The notes under the pieces are model-generated. The model was not told where the DNA came from. It saw only the letters and a program-made list of their open reading frames with translations, and made no database searches. The position numbers and the translations under genes are program-made. From contig SVGM01000010.1 in assembly GCA_015056365.1 (NCBI GenBank), forward strand, positions 52,325 to 116,324: a stretch of 64,000 nucleotides of DNA. The letters run 5' to 3'. Shown piece by piece: positions 43,140 through 52,885 of this stretch. Each line of letters begins with the position of its first letter. Within the stretch, counting starts at the first letter, position 1. Source of the stretch: Clostridiales bacterium. Lineage in GTDB: Bacteria > Bacillota > Clostridia > Christensenellales > Aristaeellaceae.

Positions 43140-44288
43140 TTATTCGGCAACCTCATCAAAGCCGCAATACTGCAGCATGGCTTGCACGATTTCCGGCCAT
43201 GTCCAGCTCAGGCTGCGCCGGTTCAGCAGGCCAAAGGTTTCGCCCTGGCCGGTGAAGGCGTTGTTGTCCCACCAGAAGCAGGGCATGCTGCGGGCTGTGG
43301 CGTTGGCGATATAGTAAGCCGCGAAATCCACACGATCCTGCAGATTGTCCTTGTTGCGGGCGCCGAATTCTCCCAGAATGACCGGAACACCGTTGGCGAC
43401 GAACCGGTTGAACAAACCGTCCATGAACTTGTCAATAGGAGTGGTGGAGCTGCGTTCGTCCAGACGGAAAACAGATACGCCGCCGGCGCCCTGCAACGCA
43501 AAGGGGTAAGGCGTATAGGCATGCGCCGATACGATGAGACGATGGGGGAGGGCGTCCTTGGGGAGCACAAACTGTTCCGAAATGGTGGCGTCGGGCGTGG
43601 CGGCGTAGGAGGAGACCATCAGGAAACGATCCGCATTATAGCCGTCGGCAGCGCGGATGGTGTCCACGAAGAGCTGGTTCAGCTCGTTGATACAGCCGAC
43701 AGCCTCGCTGTATTCCGCAACGCCTTCTTTGAAGCCCCATTCGTAAGGCGTACCCGTCTGCCGCGGCTCGTTCAGGCATTCAAAGATCAGCTTGTGATCA
43801 TATGCCTGAAAACGCTGCGCCAGCTGAGCCCAGATGGCAGCCACAAACCTGCGGGAGGTTTCCATGTGCTGCTGGGCGGGATAGAAATAATCCGGTGATT
43901 CGTCGTGATGGGTATTGATGATCACATACAGATCCCGGGAAATGGCATAATCCACCACTTCCTGTACCCGATCCAGCCAGCGGGGGCTGATGGTGAAGTC
44001 TTGGGAGTTCACATGGTTATGCCAGGATACGGGTACGCGGATGGCGTTGAAGCCGGCATCCTTGACCTGCTGAATCATTTCCGGGGTGGTGAAACAGCCG
44101 CACCAGCTGGCTTCGATGGCCATTTCGTCACGAAACTGGCCCCGGCGGGTTGCGTCCAACGTATTGCCCAAATTCCAGCCCAGCCTGATCTGGCGAACGA
44201 AGCGAAGAGCCTCGTTGTCAGGCGCTGAAAAGACGGGGATATTCTCAAGCGTGGGGATGCGAACCGCTTTGTGCATCGTATCCGTCAT
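43140..44288 (-). CDS. Glycoside hydrolase family 5 endoglucanase-like enzyme, cytosolic
   Basis: A 382-residue GH5 enzyme cleaving beta-linked glucan or xyloglucan-type polymers. RLGWNLGNTLDA near residue 35 fits subfamily 4-like cellulases. The acid/base glutamate is Glu174 in CLNEPR and the nucleophile Glu307 in VILGEFGA; THHDE near 126-130 lines the active site. There is no signal peptide: the chosen start (ATG 44288 behind AAGGAGATAT) gives a soluble N-terminus, and the 26 codons of upstream open frame are not signal-like. It should act on imported oligosaccharides. It has its own promoter. Confidence 0.9.
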   Translation of the reverse strand: MTDTMHKAVRIPTLENIPVFSAPDNEALRFVRQIRLGWNLGNTLDATRRGQFRDEMAIEASWCGCFTTPEMIQQVKDAGFNAIRVPVSWHNHVNSQDFTISPRWLDRVQEVVDYAISRDLYVIINTHHDESPDYFYPAQQHMETSRRFVAAIWAQLAQRFQAYDHKLIFECLNEPRQTGTPYEWGFKEGVAEYSEAVGCINELNQLFVDTIRAADGYNADRFLMVSSYAATPDATISEQFVLPKDALPHRLIVSAHAYTPYPFALQGAGGVSVFRLDERSSTTPIDKFMDGLFNRFVANGVPVILGEFGARNKDNLQDRVDFAAYYIANATARSMPCFWWDNNAFTGQGETFGLLNRRSLSWTWPEIVQAMLQYCGFDEVAE

Positions 44289-44375
44289 GGATGATATCTC
44301 CTTTATTAACGAAGGGTTCGTCTGTATTGTGCTGGTGAATGTATAAAACGATGTTCTTCTATCCAAGCATTATCG

Positions 44376-44405
44376 ATTATACGCGCCATACCGGCCGGAT
44401 GTCAA
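44376..44405 (-). promoter_or_regulatory. Strong sigma-A promoter of the GH5 gene
   Basis: On the minus strand, perfect TTGACA and TATAAT are separated by 18 bases. The spacer holds the palindrome CCGGCCGG (44391-44398), which could be a regulator site. The leader is about 80 bases. Confidence 0.85.
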
Positions 44406-44473
44406 CGCCTGATACATATTGGATATTGGATGATTTGACATGGTTTGTCTGCTGGTCTGCCAGCCTTACTGGA

Positions 44474-44518
44474 TGCATGGATTATGCAGAACGGATGCAT
44501 AAAATATGAAAACTGCAT
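44474..44518. promoter_or_regulatory. TGCAT inverted repeats, possible ArgR operator
   Basis: TGCAT-GGATT-ATGCA (44474-44488) is a perfect arm pair. Two more TGCAT half-sites lie at 44496-44500 and 44514-44518 in AT-rich sequence. These imperfect palindromes resemble ARG boxes and sit about 70-110 bases upstream of the argG promoter. The assignment to the arginine repressor is inferred. The rest of the 44289-44661 gap holds only the two divergent promoters. Confidence 0.45.
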
Positions 44519-44586
44519 ATCTGCCAAAGAAACGTCGATACACGCCCGCATGATAAAGTTCTTCGAAAATTTCTTTCCAAAAACCA

Positions 44587-44615
44587 TTGACAACCACTAT
44601 GGACGGATGTATAAT
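44587..44615 (+). promoter_or_regulatory. Perfect consensus promoter of argG and the arginine run
   Basis: TTGACA and TATAAT are separated by exactly 17 bases. A promoter this strong normally needs repression. TATAATTATGC at the -10 overlaps an ARG-box-like AT-rich stretch. Confidence 0.88.
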
Positions 44616-44661
44616 TATGCGCGTTCCAATGATTACTAACACTTTTTCGGGAGGCCTACTC

Positions 44662-45876
44662 ATGAATAAGGATCAGATCAAGAAAGTTGTGCTTGCTTAC
44701 TCCGGCGGTCTGGATACGTCTATCATCATTCCGTGGTTGAAGGAGAACTATAATAATTGCGAAGTGATCGCCGTTTCCGGTAACGTAGGTCAGGCTGACG
44801 AGCTGGAAGGCCTCGAGGAGAAGGCCCTCAAGACCGGCGCTTCCAAGCTGTATGTGCTGGATCTGACCGACGAATATGTGGACGATTTCATCATCCCCAC
44901 CATGAAAGCCGGCGCCATCTACGAAGAGTACCTGCTGGGCACCAGCCACGCCCGTCCCTGCATTGCCAAGGGTCTGGTGGAGATCGCCCTGAAGGAAGGC
45001 GCAGACGCCATCGTGCACGGCTGCACCGGCAAGGGCAACGATCAGGTGCGTTTTGAGCTGGCCATCAAGCATTTTGCGCCCAACATGCCCATCATCGCTC
45101 CCTGGCGTGAGTGGGATATTAAGTCCCGTGAAGAAGAAATCGACTACGCCGAGGCTCACAACATCCCCCTGAAGATCAACCGGGAAACCAACTATTCCAA
45201 GGACAAGAACCTGTGGCACCTGTCCCACGAGGGTCTGGATCTGGAAGATACCGGCAACGAGCCCCAGTACGAGAAGCCCGGCTTCCTGGAGATGGGCGTA
45301 TCTCCCATTCAGGCTCCCGATCAGCCCACCTATATCACTCTCGATTTCGAACAGGGTGTGCCTGTTGCTCTGAACGATGAGAAGATGACCGCCAAGGAGA
45401 TCATCCTCAAGCTCAACGAGATCGGCGGCGCCAACGGCATCGGCCTTTTGGACATCGTGGAGAACCGCCTTGTGGGCATGAAGTGCCGCGGCGTGTACGA
45501 AACTCCCGGCGGCAGCATCCTCTACAAGGCCCACAGCGTGCTGGAAAGCATCTGCCTGGATAAGCTGACCCTGCACGAGAAGCAGAAGCTGTCCATTACC
45601 TTCGCCGATCTGGTCTACAACGGCCAGTGGTTCACCCCCCTTCGCGAGGCTCTTAGCGCCTTCGTGGATAAGACCCAGGAGCGGGTCACCGGTAAGGTTC
45701 GCCTGAAGCTGTACAAGGGCAACATGATCAACGCTGGCGTGTGGAGCCCCTACTCCCTCTACAGCGAAGAGATCGCTACCTTCGGCGAGAGCGACTACAA
45801 CCAGAAGGATGCGGAAGGCTTCATCAACCTGTTCGGTCTGCCGATCAAGGTGCAGGCCATCGTGGACGGCAAGTAA
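44662..45876 (+). CDS. argG: Argininosuccinate synthase
   Basis: A 404-residue ATP-dependent ligase joining citrulline and aspartate. The N-terminal P-loop [15 protein letters not shown], the [14 protein letters not shown] citrulline segment and APWREWD are diagnostic. ATG 44662 follows GGGAGG. It precedes a hairpin and then argC; argH, which would complete the step to arginine, is not in the window. Confidence 0.97.
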   Translation: MNKDQIKKVVLAYSGGLDTSIIIPWLKENYNNCEVIAVSGNVGQADELEGLEEKALKTGASKLYVLDLTDEYVDDFIIPTMKAGAIYEEYLLGTSHARPCIAKGLVEIALKEGADAIVHGCTGKGNDQVRFELAIKHFAPNMPIIAPWREWDIKSREEEIDYAEAHNIPLKINRETNYSKDKNLWHLSHEGLDLEDTGNEPQYEKPGFLEMGVSPIQAPDQPTYITLDFEQGVPVALNDEKMTAKEIILKLNEIGGANGIGLLDIVENRLVGMKCRGVYETPGGSILYKAHSVLESICLDKLTLHEKQKLSITFADLVYNGQWFTPLREALSAFVDKTQERVTGKVRLKLYKGNMINAGVWSPYSLYSEEIATFGESDYNQKDAEGFINLFGLPIKVQAIVDGK

Positions 45877-45897
45877 TCTGCTAAGTACAAAAAACAT

Positions 45898-45943
45898 ACA
45901 GCCCTTCGGCGCTTCGCAAGTCGAAACGTCGGGGGCTGTTTTC
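45898..45943 (+). terminator. Hairpin between argG and argC
   Basis: ACAGCCC and GGGCTGT enclose about 28 bases and are followed by TTTTCG. It could reduce read-through into argC rather than stop it, because argC has no separate promoter that I can see. Confidence 0.6.
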
Positions 45944-45963
45944 GAAAAAAGGAGCATTCAGCC

Positions 45964-46887
45964 ATGACCAAAGTGTTTATTGACGGCAGTGCAGGCACCA
46001 CTGGGCTTCGCATTCACGAGCGTTTGCAGGATCGCAGCGACCTTCAGCTCATCATCCTGCCCGATGAGGTGCGAAAGGATGACAATGCCCGAAAGGAAGC
46101 CCTGCATGAAGCGGATATTGCTTTCCTTTGCCTGCCGGATGCAGCGGCGGTGCAGGCGGTAGCCTTGGCGGAGGGCAGCAAGGCTGCCATTATCGACACC
46201 TCCACGGCGCACCGCACGGCAGATGGCTGGGTGTATGGTTTTGCAGAGTTGCCCGGCAAGCGGGAAGCACTGGCAAAGGCCAAACGTGTAGCCAATCCCG
46301 GCTGCCATGCCAGCGGTTTTGTGGCGCTGGTGGAGCCGCTGGTTCGGGAAGGGCTGATCGCTCCTGAGCTTGGTTTGCAGAGCTTCTCCCTCACCGGCTA
46401 TTCCGGCGGCGGCAAGGGCATGATCGCCGATTATCAGGCCGAGGGCCGCAATCCTTTGCTGGATGCACCCCGGCAGTACGGCCTGACCCAGCAGCACAAG
46501 CACCTCAAGGAGATGGTGAAGCTGTGCGGCCTTGCTACCACACCGGTGTTCTGCCCCATCGTAGCGGACTACTACAGCGGCATGGAAGTGGTGGTGACCC
46601 TGTTCCGAAAGGATTTGAAGGGTACGCCCGAGGATGTGAAGCAGCTGTACAAGAACCGCTACCACACCGCCATGGTGCACTACGAAGAGGCCGCCGACGA
46701 AAGCGGCTTCCTGTCGGCCAACGCCCTCAGCGGACGGGATGACATGCAGATCACCGTCTGCGGCAACGAGGAGCGAATCCTGCTGATTGCCCGTTTTGAC
46801 AACCTTGGCAAGGGCGCTTCCGGAGCAGCCATTCAGAACATGAACATTATGCTGGGTCTCGACGAGACCACCGGCCTGAACGTATAA
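45964..46887 (+). CDS. argC: N-acetyl-gamma-glutamyl-phosphate reductase (short, type 2)
   Basis: A 307-residue NADPH-dependent reductase of arginine biosynthesis. The active-site Cys114 lies in NPGCHASGF, and GSAGTTGLRI is the cofactor loop. Its length puts it in the shorter type 2 group (about 310 residues) rather than the 340-residue type 1. GGAG and AAAAGGAG precede the ATG. It heads the argCJBDF run. Confidence 0.95.
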   Translation: MTKVFIDGSAGTTGLRIHERLQDRSDLQLIILPDEVRKDDNARKEALHEADIAFLCLPDAAAVQAVALAEGSKAAIIDTSTAHRTADGWVYGFAELPGKREALAKAKRVANPGCHASGFVALVEPLVREGLIAPELGLQSFSLTGYSGGGKGMIADYQAEGRNPLLDAPRQYGLTQQHKHLKEMVKLCGLATTPVFCPIVADYYSGMEVVVTLFRKDLKGTPEDVKQLYKNRYHTAMVHYEEAADESGFLSANALSGRDDMQITVCGNEERILLIARFDNLGKGASGAAIQNMNIMLGLDETTGLNV

Positions 46888-46902
46888 CGGAGGTACACGA
46901 CT

Positions 46903-48117
46903 ATGCAGCTGATCAACGGCGGCGTTTGCGCCGCACAGGGTTTTACCGCCAACGGCATCCATTGCGGCATCCGCAAGAACACCACCAAGGCTGATCTGGC
47001 GCTGGTGCTGAGCCAAGTACCGGCCAATGCTGCCGCTATCTATACCACCAATCTGGTCAAGGGCGCGCCCCTGCTGGTGACCAAGGCCCATCTGAGCAAT
47101 GGCAAGGCGCAGGCCGTCATTTGCAACAGCGGCAACGCCAACACCTGCAACGCTGACGGCATCGAGATTGCCGAGAAGATGAGCCAGCTGGCCGCCGACC
47201 AGCTGGACATTTCCGCCGACAACGTGGTGGTGGCCTCCACTGGTGTCATCGGCCAGCGGCTAAATGTGGCTCCCATCGAAGCGGGTCTGCCTCAGCTGGC
47301 CGCCGGGCTGTCCGTCGAAGGTGCAGACGCTGCCGCCAAGGCCATCATGACTACCGATACCATCGACAAGCAGGTGGCGGTGGAGTTTGAGCTGGGCGGT
47401 AAAGTTTGCCGCATGGGCGGTATGGCCAAGGGCAGCGGCATGATTCATCCCAACATGGCCACCATGCTGGTGTTCATCACCACCGATGCCGCTATCTCTG
47501 CCGATATGATCCAGAAAGCCCTCCGCTGCGATGTGCAGGACACCTTCAACATGACCAGCGTGGACGGGGATACCTCCACCAACGATATGGTCACCCTGCT
47601 GGCCAACGGTCTGGCGGGCAATGCGGAGATCACCGAGGAAAACGAGGACTTCGCTATCTTTATGAAGGCTCTCAACACCGTCACCATGCATCTGTGCCGC
47701 ATGATCGCCGGCGACGGCGAGGGTGCAACCCGGCTCATCGAGTGCAAGGTGACCGGTGCGGACAGCATGGACGTTGCCCGCACTGCTGCCAAGAGCGTCA
47801 TCTGCTCCAGTCTGGTCAAGGCTGCCATGTTTGGCGCAGATGCCAACTGGGGCCGCATCCTTTGCGCCATCGGCTATAGCGGCGCAAAGGTGGATGTGAC
47901 CAAGGTGGATGTAGCTTTCCGTTCTGCCAAGGGCGAGATCCCCGTCTGCAAGGACGGCGCAGGCATCGACTTCTCTGAGGAACTCGCCAAGGAGATTCTT
48001 TTGGAGAAGGAAATCGAGATTCTGGTTTCCCTTGGCAATGGCGAATGTGCCGCCACTGCATGGGGCTGTGATCTGACCTACGACTACGTGAAGATCAACG
48101 GCGACTACCGCACCTGA
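46903..48117 (+). CDS. argJ: Bifunctional ornithine acetyltransferase/N-acetylglutamate synthase
   Basis: A 404-residue autoprocessing Ntn-type enzyme that moves the acetyl group from acetylornithine to glutamate, giving the cyclic pathway. The nucleophile is Thr187 in the HPNMATMLVF motif, preceded by KGSGMI. NSGNANTCN is also conserved. AACGGAGG precedes the start. It implies a cyclic route, so no argE is needed. Whether it also has argA-type synthase activity cannot be read from the sequence. Confidence 0.96.
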   Translation: MQLINGGVCAAQGFTANGIHCGIRKNTTKADLALVLSQVPANAAAIYTTNLVKGAPLLVTKAHLSNGKAQAVICNSGNANTCNADGIEIAEKMSQLAADQLDISADNVVVASTGVIGQRLNVAPIEAGLPQLAAGLSVEGADAAAKAIMTTDTIDKQVAVEFELGGKVCRMGGMAKGSGMIHPNMATMLVFITTDAAISADMIQKALRCDVQDTFNMTSVDGDTSTNDMVTLLANGLAGNAEITEENEDFAIFMKALNTVTMHLCRMIAGDGEGATRLIECKVTGADSMDVARTAAKSVICSSLVKAAMFGADANWGRILCAIGYSGAKVDVTKVDVAFRSAKGEIPVCKDGAGIDFSEELAKEILLEKEIEILVSLGNGECAATAWGCDLTYDYVKINGDYRT

Positions 48118-48132
48118 TGGGAGGAGAAACAC

Positions 48133-49008
48133 ATGATTCACTGTGAATTTACCAACGCTCAGCGGGCGGAAGTGCTCACTGCGGCGCTGCCATACATCAA
48201 GCGGTACAACGGCAAGATCGTCGTGGTCAAGTACGGCGGCAACGCCATGATCAACGAGCAACTCAAGCAGCAGGTCATGGAGGACATCGTCCTTCTGTGG
48301 CTGATCGGCGTGAAGATTGTGCTGGTGCACGGCGGCGGGCCCGAAATCAGTGACTTGATGAAGGTAATGGGCAAGAAACCCGAATTTGTGGACGGTCTTA
48401 GGGTCACCGACAAGGAAACCATGGACATCGTCCAGATGGTGCTGGCGGGCAAGGTGAACAAAACGCTGGTCAACCTGCTGGAAATGAAGGGCGGCAAGGC
48501 CATGGGTATCTCCGGCATGGATGGCCGCCTGATCGAATCCAAGCCAAAGGACGAGCGGCTGGGCTATGTGGGCGATATCACCAAGGTGCACATCCGTCCT
48601 GTGATGGACCTTCTGGAGAAAGGCTACATTCCCGTGGTCTCAACCATCGGCTGCGACCGGGAGGGCAACGCCTACAACATCAACGGCGACACCGCCGCTG
48701 CCTTTATCGCCGGTGCGCTCAACGCCGAACGCCTTATTATGATGACCGACGTGGCAGGTATTCTTCGGGATAAGGACGATCCCACCACCCTCATCCCCAA
48801 CGTGACCCTCAGCGAAGCCGAGAAGCTTTTTGAGGAAGGCATCATCAACGGCGGCATGATCCCCAAGGTGAATTGCTGCATCGAAGCCATCCACAAGGGC
48901 GTGAAGAATGTGGTCATCATGGACGGCCGTGTGCCTCACTCCATTCTGATGGAGATCCTCACCGATGAGGGCGCAGGCACCATGGTGATGGGGGAGGAAC
49001 GCAAATGA
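48133..49008 (+). CDS. argB: Acetylglutamate kinase
   Basis: A 291-residue amino acid kinase phosphorylating N-acetylglutamate. VKYGGNAM is the N-terminal phosphate loop, LVHGGGPEISDLM the glycine-rich segment, and INGDTAAAFIAGAL and GGMIPKVNC are further conserved parts. It overlaps argD by 4 bases (ATGA), so translation is coupled. Feedback inhibition by arginine is typical for this hexameric-type length, but not shown here. Confidence 0.96.
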   Translation: MIHCEFTNAQRAEVLTAALPYIKRYNGKIVVVKYGGNAMINEQLKQQVMEDIVLLWLIGVKIVLVHGGGPEISDLMKVMGKKPEFVDGLRVTDKETMDIVQMVLAGKVNKTLVNLLEMKGGKAMGISGMDGRLIESKPKDERLGYVGDITKVHIRPVMDLLEKGYIPVVSTIGCDREGNAYNINGDTAAAFIAGALNAERLIMMTDVAGILRDKDDPTTLIPNVTLSEAEKLFEEGIINGGMIPKVNCCIEAIHKGVKNVVIMDGRVPHSILMEILTDEGAGTMVMGEERK

Positions 49009-50171
49009 ACAATCTGAAACAAATCGACCAGCAGTATGTAGCCGGCACCTACAACCGCTTTCCGGTTGAAATCGTCTCCGGCAAAGGCTCGCTGGTATAT
49101 GATGAAAATGGCAAGGAATACATAGACATGGGCACCGGCATCGGCGTGACTGGCTTCGGCATCGCCGATGAAGAATGGGTGGCTGCCGTTACGGCGCAGC
49201 TGAATAAAGTGCAGCACATGTCCAACCTGTACTACACCGAGCCCTGTGCCCTTTTGGCGCAGGAGATGTGTAACCGTACCGGCATGGCGAAGGTCTTCTT
49301 CGCCAATTCCGGCGCAGAGGCTAACGAGTGCGCTATCAAGGTGGCGCGTAAGTACGCCGCCGATAAGAAAGGCCTCGAGTACAGCACCATTATTACCCTG
49401 AAAAACAGCTTCCACGGTCGCACACTGACCACCCTGTCCGCTACCGGTCAGGAGCATTATCACGAGCTGTTCCAGCCCCTGACCCCCGGCTTTGTCCACG
49501 GGGATGCGGGCGATCTGGAGGGCATCACCAAGCTGGCTCTCAGCAGCAAGGCTGCCGCCATCCTGATCGAGTGCGTGCAGGGCGAAGGCGGCGTGATTGC
49601 CATGGAGCCTGATTTTGTCAAAGGGCTGGCGGCTTTCTGCAAGGAGCAGGATATTTTACTCATGGTGGACGAGGTCCAGACCGGCAACGGCCGTACCGGT
49701 CAGCTGTACGCCTACATGAACTACGGCATCCAGCCCGATGTGGTGTCCACTGCCAAGGGCCTGGGCGGCGGTCTGCCGCTGGGCGCAGCTCTCCTGAGCG
49801 AGAAAGTACAGAATGTGCTCGGTTTTGGCGACCATGGTTCCACCTTTGGCGGTAACCCGGTTTGCTGTGCCGGTGCGCTGAGCATTTTGCAGCGCATCGA
49901 CGAAAATCTGCTGGCAGAAGTGCGCCGGAAGGGCGAGTACATCCGTCAGCAGCTGGATGGCGCCAAGGGCATCACCGGCCTGAGCGGCATGGGCCTGATG
50001 GTGGGCATCAAGACCGAAAAGCCCGCTGGTCAGCTGGTCAAAGCCCTGCTGGACAAAGGTGTGCTCTGCCTCACCGCCAAGGACAAGGTGCGTCTGCTGC
50101 CCGCCCTGAACATCCCCATGGATGTGTTGGCAAAGGCTATCGATGCCATCAAAGAAGTTTGCGCAGAATAA
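49005..50171 (+). CDS. argD: Acetylornithine aminotransferase
   Basis: A 388-residue class III PLP aminotransferase making N-acetylornithine. The segments [46 protein letters not shown] and the Schiff-base lysine in [13 protein letters not shown] are visible. It overlaps argB by 4 bases and is followed 14 bases later by argF. Confidence 0.96.
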   Translation: MNNLKQIDQQYVAGTYNRFPVEIVSGKGSLVYDENGKEYIDMGTGIGVTGFGIADEEWVAAVTAQLNKVQHMSNLYYTEPCALLAQEMCNRTGMAKVFFANSGAEANECAIKVARKYAADKKGLEYSTIITLKNSFHGRTLTTLSATGQEHYHELFQPLTPGFVHGDAGDLEGITKLALSSKAAAILIECVQGEGGVIAMEPDFVKGLAAFCKEQDILLMVDEVQTGNGRTGQLYAYMNYGIQPDVVSTAKGLGGGLPLGAALLSEKVQNVLGFGDHGSTFGGNPVCCAGALSILQRIDENLLAEVRRKGEYIRQQLDGAKGITGLSGMGLMVGIKTEKPAGQLVKALLDKGVLCLTAKDKVRLLPALNIPMDVLAKAIDAIKEVCAE

Positions 50172-50185
50172 GGAGGATGACCCCC

Positions 50186-51169
50186 ATGAACCTGAAAGGC
50201 AGAAGTTTTCTGAAGCTGCTGGATTTCACCCCCGAGGAGATTCAGGGGCTGATCGATATGGCCTACGAACTGAAGAAGCAGAAGAAGGCGGGTACGCCCC
50301 ACCGGATGTGCGAGGGCAAGAGCATCGCCCTGATTTTCGAGAAGACCTCCACCCGCACCCGCTGCGCCTTTGAGGTGGCGGCGGCGGATTTGGGCATGCA
50401 CCCCACTTATCTGGACCCTTCCGGCAGCCAGATCGGCAAGAAGGAATCCATCGCCGACACCGCCCGTGTGCTGGGCCGCATGTATGACGGCATTGAGTAC
50501 CGTGGCTTCGGTCAGGAGAGGGTGGAAGCACTGGCCAAGTACGCCGGCGTGCCGGTTTGGAACGGTCTGACCAACGAGTTTCATCCCACCCAGATCCTTG
50601 CGGACTTTTTGACTATTCAGGAGCATTTTGGCAGCCTGAAGGGCCGTAAGCTGGTTTACATGGGCGATGCCCGCTACAACATGGGCAACTCCCTGATGGT
50701 GGGCTGCGCCAAGATGGGCATGCACTTCGTCGCCTGCGCTCCAGCCAAGTATTTCCCCGGCGCAGAGCTGGTGGCTGAGTGTCAGGCAATTGCCGATGAG
50801 ACCGGCGCAACGCTGGAGTTTATCGAAGATCCCATGGTGGCCACCAAGGCTGCCGATGTGATCTACACCGATGTGTGGGTCTCCATGGGTGAGCCGGATT
50901 CCGTCTGGTCGGAGCGCATCAGCGAGCTGACCCCCTACCGGGTTACCAAGCAGCTGATGGACAATGCAGGGCCCCAGTGCCGTTTCATGCACTGTCTGCC
51001 CGCTTTCCACGACCTGAATACCACTGTGGGCAAGGAAATCTATGATAAGTTCGGCATCGACTGCATGGAAGTGACGGACGAGGTGTTCGAATCCGAGCAG
51101 TCCATCGTGTTCGACGAGGCGGAGAACCGTATGCATACCATCAAGGCGGTTATGGCGGCGACGCTGTAA
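50186..51169 (+). CDS. argF: Ornithine carbamoyltransferase
   Basis: A 327-residue enzyme forming citrulline from ornithine and carbamoyl phosphate. STRTR (55-59) binds carbamoyl phosphate, [11 protein letters not shown] follows, and MHCLPAFHD holds the ornithine-site cysteine. ATG 50186 is 9 bases after AAGGAGG; the ATG at 50177 is too close and out of position. It ends the arginine run. Confidence 0.96.
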   Translation: MNLKGRSFLKLLDFTPEEIQGLIDMAYELKKQKKAGTPHRMCEGKSIALIFEKTSTRTRCAFEVAAADLGMHPTYLDPSGSQIGKKESIADTARVLGRMYDGIEYRGFGQERVEALAKYAGVPVWNGLTNEFHPTQILADFLTIQEHFGSLKGRKLVYMGDARYNMGNSLMVGCAKMGMHFVACAPAKYFPGAELVAECQAIADETGATLEFIEDPMVATKAADVIYTDVWVSMGEPDSVWSERISELTPYRVTKQLMDNAGPQCRFMHCLPAFHDLNTTVGKEIYDKFGIDCMEVTDEVFESEQSIVFDEAENRMHTIKAVMAATL

Positions 51170-51177
51170 AGAAACCA

Positions 51178-51200
51178 GCCTCTCTTGTGTAAAGGGAGGC
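51178..51200 (+). terminator. Hairpin after argF
   Basis: GCCTCTCTT and AAGGGAGGC (one wobble) surround a short loop. No T-tract follows, so it may be a processing or weak termination signal. Confidence 0.45.
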
Positions 51201-51270
51201 ATCTCGCCAAGGAAATCAGTCAGAAAGCAGCAGCAGGCCAGACAGATGATGACTTGTTGCTGCTTGTATT

Positions 51271-51300
51271 TTGATGCAAAAAACGCAGGTAATGTACTAT
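51271..51300 (+). promoter_or_regulatory. Possible promoter of the metallophosphoesterase gene
   Basis: TTGATG and TACTAT are separated by 18 bases, 25 bases before the start codon. Confidence 0.5.
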
Positions 51301-51324
51301 GAAAAGGGTAAGAAAGGAACCGTT

Positions 51325-51936
51325 ATGAAGATTGCAGCATTTTCCGATGTTCATGGGAACCTGAAAGCGTTGCGGGAAGTACTTGAACAGATCAAAGTAC
51401 ATAATGTGGATTTGACGGTCTTTTTGGGCGATGTTTTTCAACGCGGGAACGAAGAAACAGAATGCCTGGATTTGTTAAGAACCAATGAAATCATCTGTTT
51501 GAAAGGCAATTGCGAATTGTATATGGAGCAGGGGGTTGATATTGATCCCGATGTGGAATATTTACGGGATTATTATGACGAAAGAAGAAAAAAACTGACG
51601 AGAGAACAAATGCAGTTCATCAGGCAGATGCCGCTGTTCTACGAGAAAGAATGTCATGGACACAGAATTCATTTTTCACATTTTCTGTTTTCGGATCTTC
51701 ATTCGTCATATCCGTTTTTTCAGCTGTCAGACCTGAAAAACGGCGTGTTTGATCAGGCCTGCAAAAGTGAGAATGTAATCCAATATGACCTGGTCGTCAT
51801 TGGCCATTCTCATCAGAATTTCGTGAAAGACAATGTGGTTTCTGTTTCGGCATTGGGGTTGGAAGGGGCTTCCTATCTTGTGATTGAAGCGAATGAGTAT
51901 GGCGTTGCCTTTGAGCATATTCCTGTGGATGCCTGA
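51325..51936 (+). CDS. Metallophosphoesterase, YfcE/calcineurin-like
   Basis: A 203-residue phosphoesterase with the dimetal motifs FSDVHGN (Asp8, His10), LGDVFQRGN, LKGNCE (a Cys in place of the usual His) and GHSHQNF. It hydrolyses phosphodiesters or small phosphate esters; the substrate is unknown. Codon use is visibly richer in A/T than in the arginine genes, suggesting recent acquisition or a different history. ATG 51325 follows AAAGGAAC. It lies just before two small genes. Confidence 0.85.
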   Translation: MKIAAFSDVHGNLKALREVLEQIKVHNVDLTVFLGDVFQRGNEETECLDLLRTNEIICLKGNCELYMEQGVDIDPDVEYLRDYYDERRKKLTREQMQFIRQMPLFYEKECHGHRIHFSHFLFSDLHSSYPFFQLSDLKNGVFDQACKSENVIQYDLVVIGHSHQNFVKDNVVSVSALGLEGASYLVIEANEYGVAFEHIPVDA

Positions 51937-51956
51937 TAGCTATGGGGGGATTTCCA

Positions 51957-52301
51957 ATGACACGAGCATTTGTGGAACATTTTCTTTTTCAGGTCAAGTC
52001 TGATAAGCTTACCGATTTTGAAAGCCTCTGGGCAGCCCTGAAACCCGAAATGGTTTCCCGCGCCGGCTGCACGAACCTCACTTGCTTCAAACGCTTCTAC
52101 ACCTTTGATGGGGTGGAGCTGGGTCAGCCGCCCCGTGAGCTCACGAAGATCGTCAAGTGCGTGAAATACTTTGCCCTGTGGCAGTTCGACACCATTGAGA
52201 ATTGCGGCAAGGCTAATGGATGGCTGATGGAGAACCACTACAAAGAGCTGTCGAAGCTGCTGATTGCCCCGTATGACATCAACAGCGGGTATGAAGTGTG
52301 A
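51957..52301 (+). CDS. Small protein of unknown function
   Basis: A 114-residue soluble protein starting MTRAFVEHFLFQVKSDKL. The pattern of alternating strands and helices (VEHFLFQV, LTCFKRFYTF, VKYFALWQF) suggests a ferredoxin-like or ABM-type fold, but I do not recognise a family. ATG 51957 has GGGGGGA 6 bases upstream. It ends 38 bases before the acetyltransferase start, and its codons are again GC-rich compared with the gene before. Confidence 0.7.
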   Translation: MTRAFVEHFLFQVKSDKLTDFESLWAALKPEMVSRAGCTNLTCFKRFYTFDGVELGQPPRELTKIVKCVKYFALWQFDTIENCGKANGWLMENHYKELSKLLIAPYDINSGYEV

Positions 52302-52339
52302 CGGCCATGAATGCTGTCTCAATAGCGGGAGATGAAAAC

Positions 52340-52885
52340 ATGTTGCATTGCGGCACAAAGCCCATTGAAACCCCTCGACTTCTGCTCCGTTCCTTTGAGG
52401 TCGGCGACGGTGAAAGCATGCTGGATAACTGGATCGCAGATCCTGGCATTCAATTCGAGTATGGAGAGCCGGTCTACCGGACGCTCGAGGAGGTCAGCGT
52501 CTTGCTGGCTCAATGGATCGCCCAGTACAAGGAACCGGATTTTTATCGCTGGGCGATCATCGAAAAGGAAACAGCGGTCTGTATCGGTCAAATCGCGTTT
52601 TGCAGGGTGTATTCCGAAGAAAAAATAGCCGAGATCGAATACTGTATCGGGAGATCCCGATGGGGCAGAGGCTATGCAAACGAAGCACTCTCTGCATTGA
52701 TTGGTTTTGCTTTTGAGCATACGGGCCTGGAAATGCTAGAGGCTTTTCATCGGGAAGAAAACAGAAAATCCGGACGTGTGCTGGAGAAGTCGCAGATGCG
52801 GGTAACAGACACCATCCAGCGCTTCCGTATTGCTGGGATCCGTCCGGAAGGGGAAGTGTGCTACTGTATTGCAAAAAACAAATAA
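52340..52885 (+). CDS. RimJ/RimL-like GNAT acetyltransferase
   Basis: A 181-residue N-acetyltransferase of the RimJ type. IETPRLLLRSF at the N-terminus, the acetyl-CoA loop GRSRWGRGYANEAL and the HREENRKSGRVLEKSQM segment are typical. ATG 52340 follows GGGAG by about 8 bases; an in-frame GTG at 52298 would add 14 residues and overlap the previous gene. The target (protein N-terminus or small molecule) is not known. Confidence 0.88.
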   Translation: MLHCGTKPIETPRLLLRSFEVGDGESMLDNWIADPGIQFEYGEPVYRTLEEVSVLLAQWIAQYKEPDFYRWAIIEKETAVCIGQIAFCRVYSEEKIAEIEYCIGRSRWGRGYANEALSALIGFAFEHTGLEMLEAFHREENRKSGRVLEKSQMRVTDTIQRFRIAGIRPEGEVCYCIAKNK

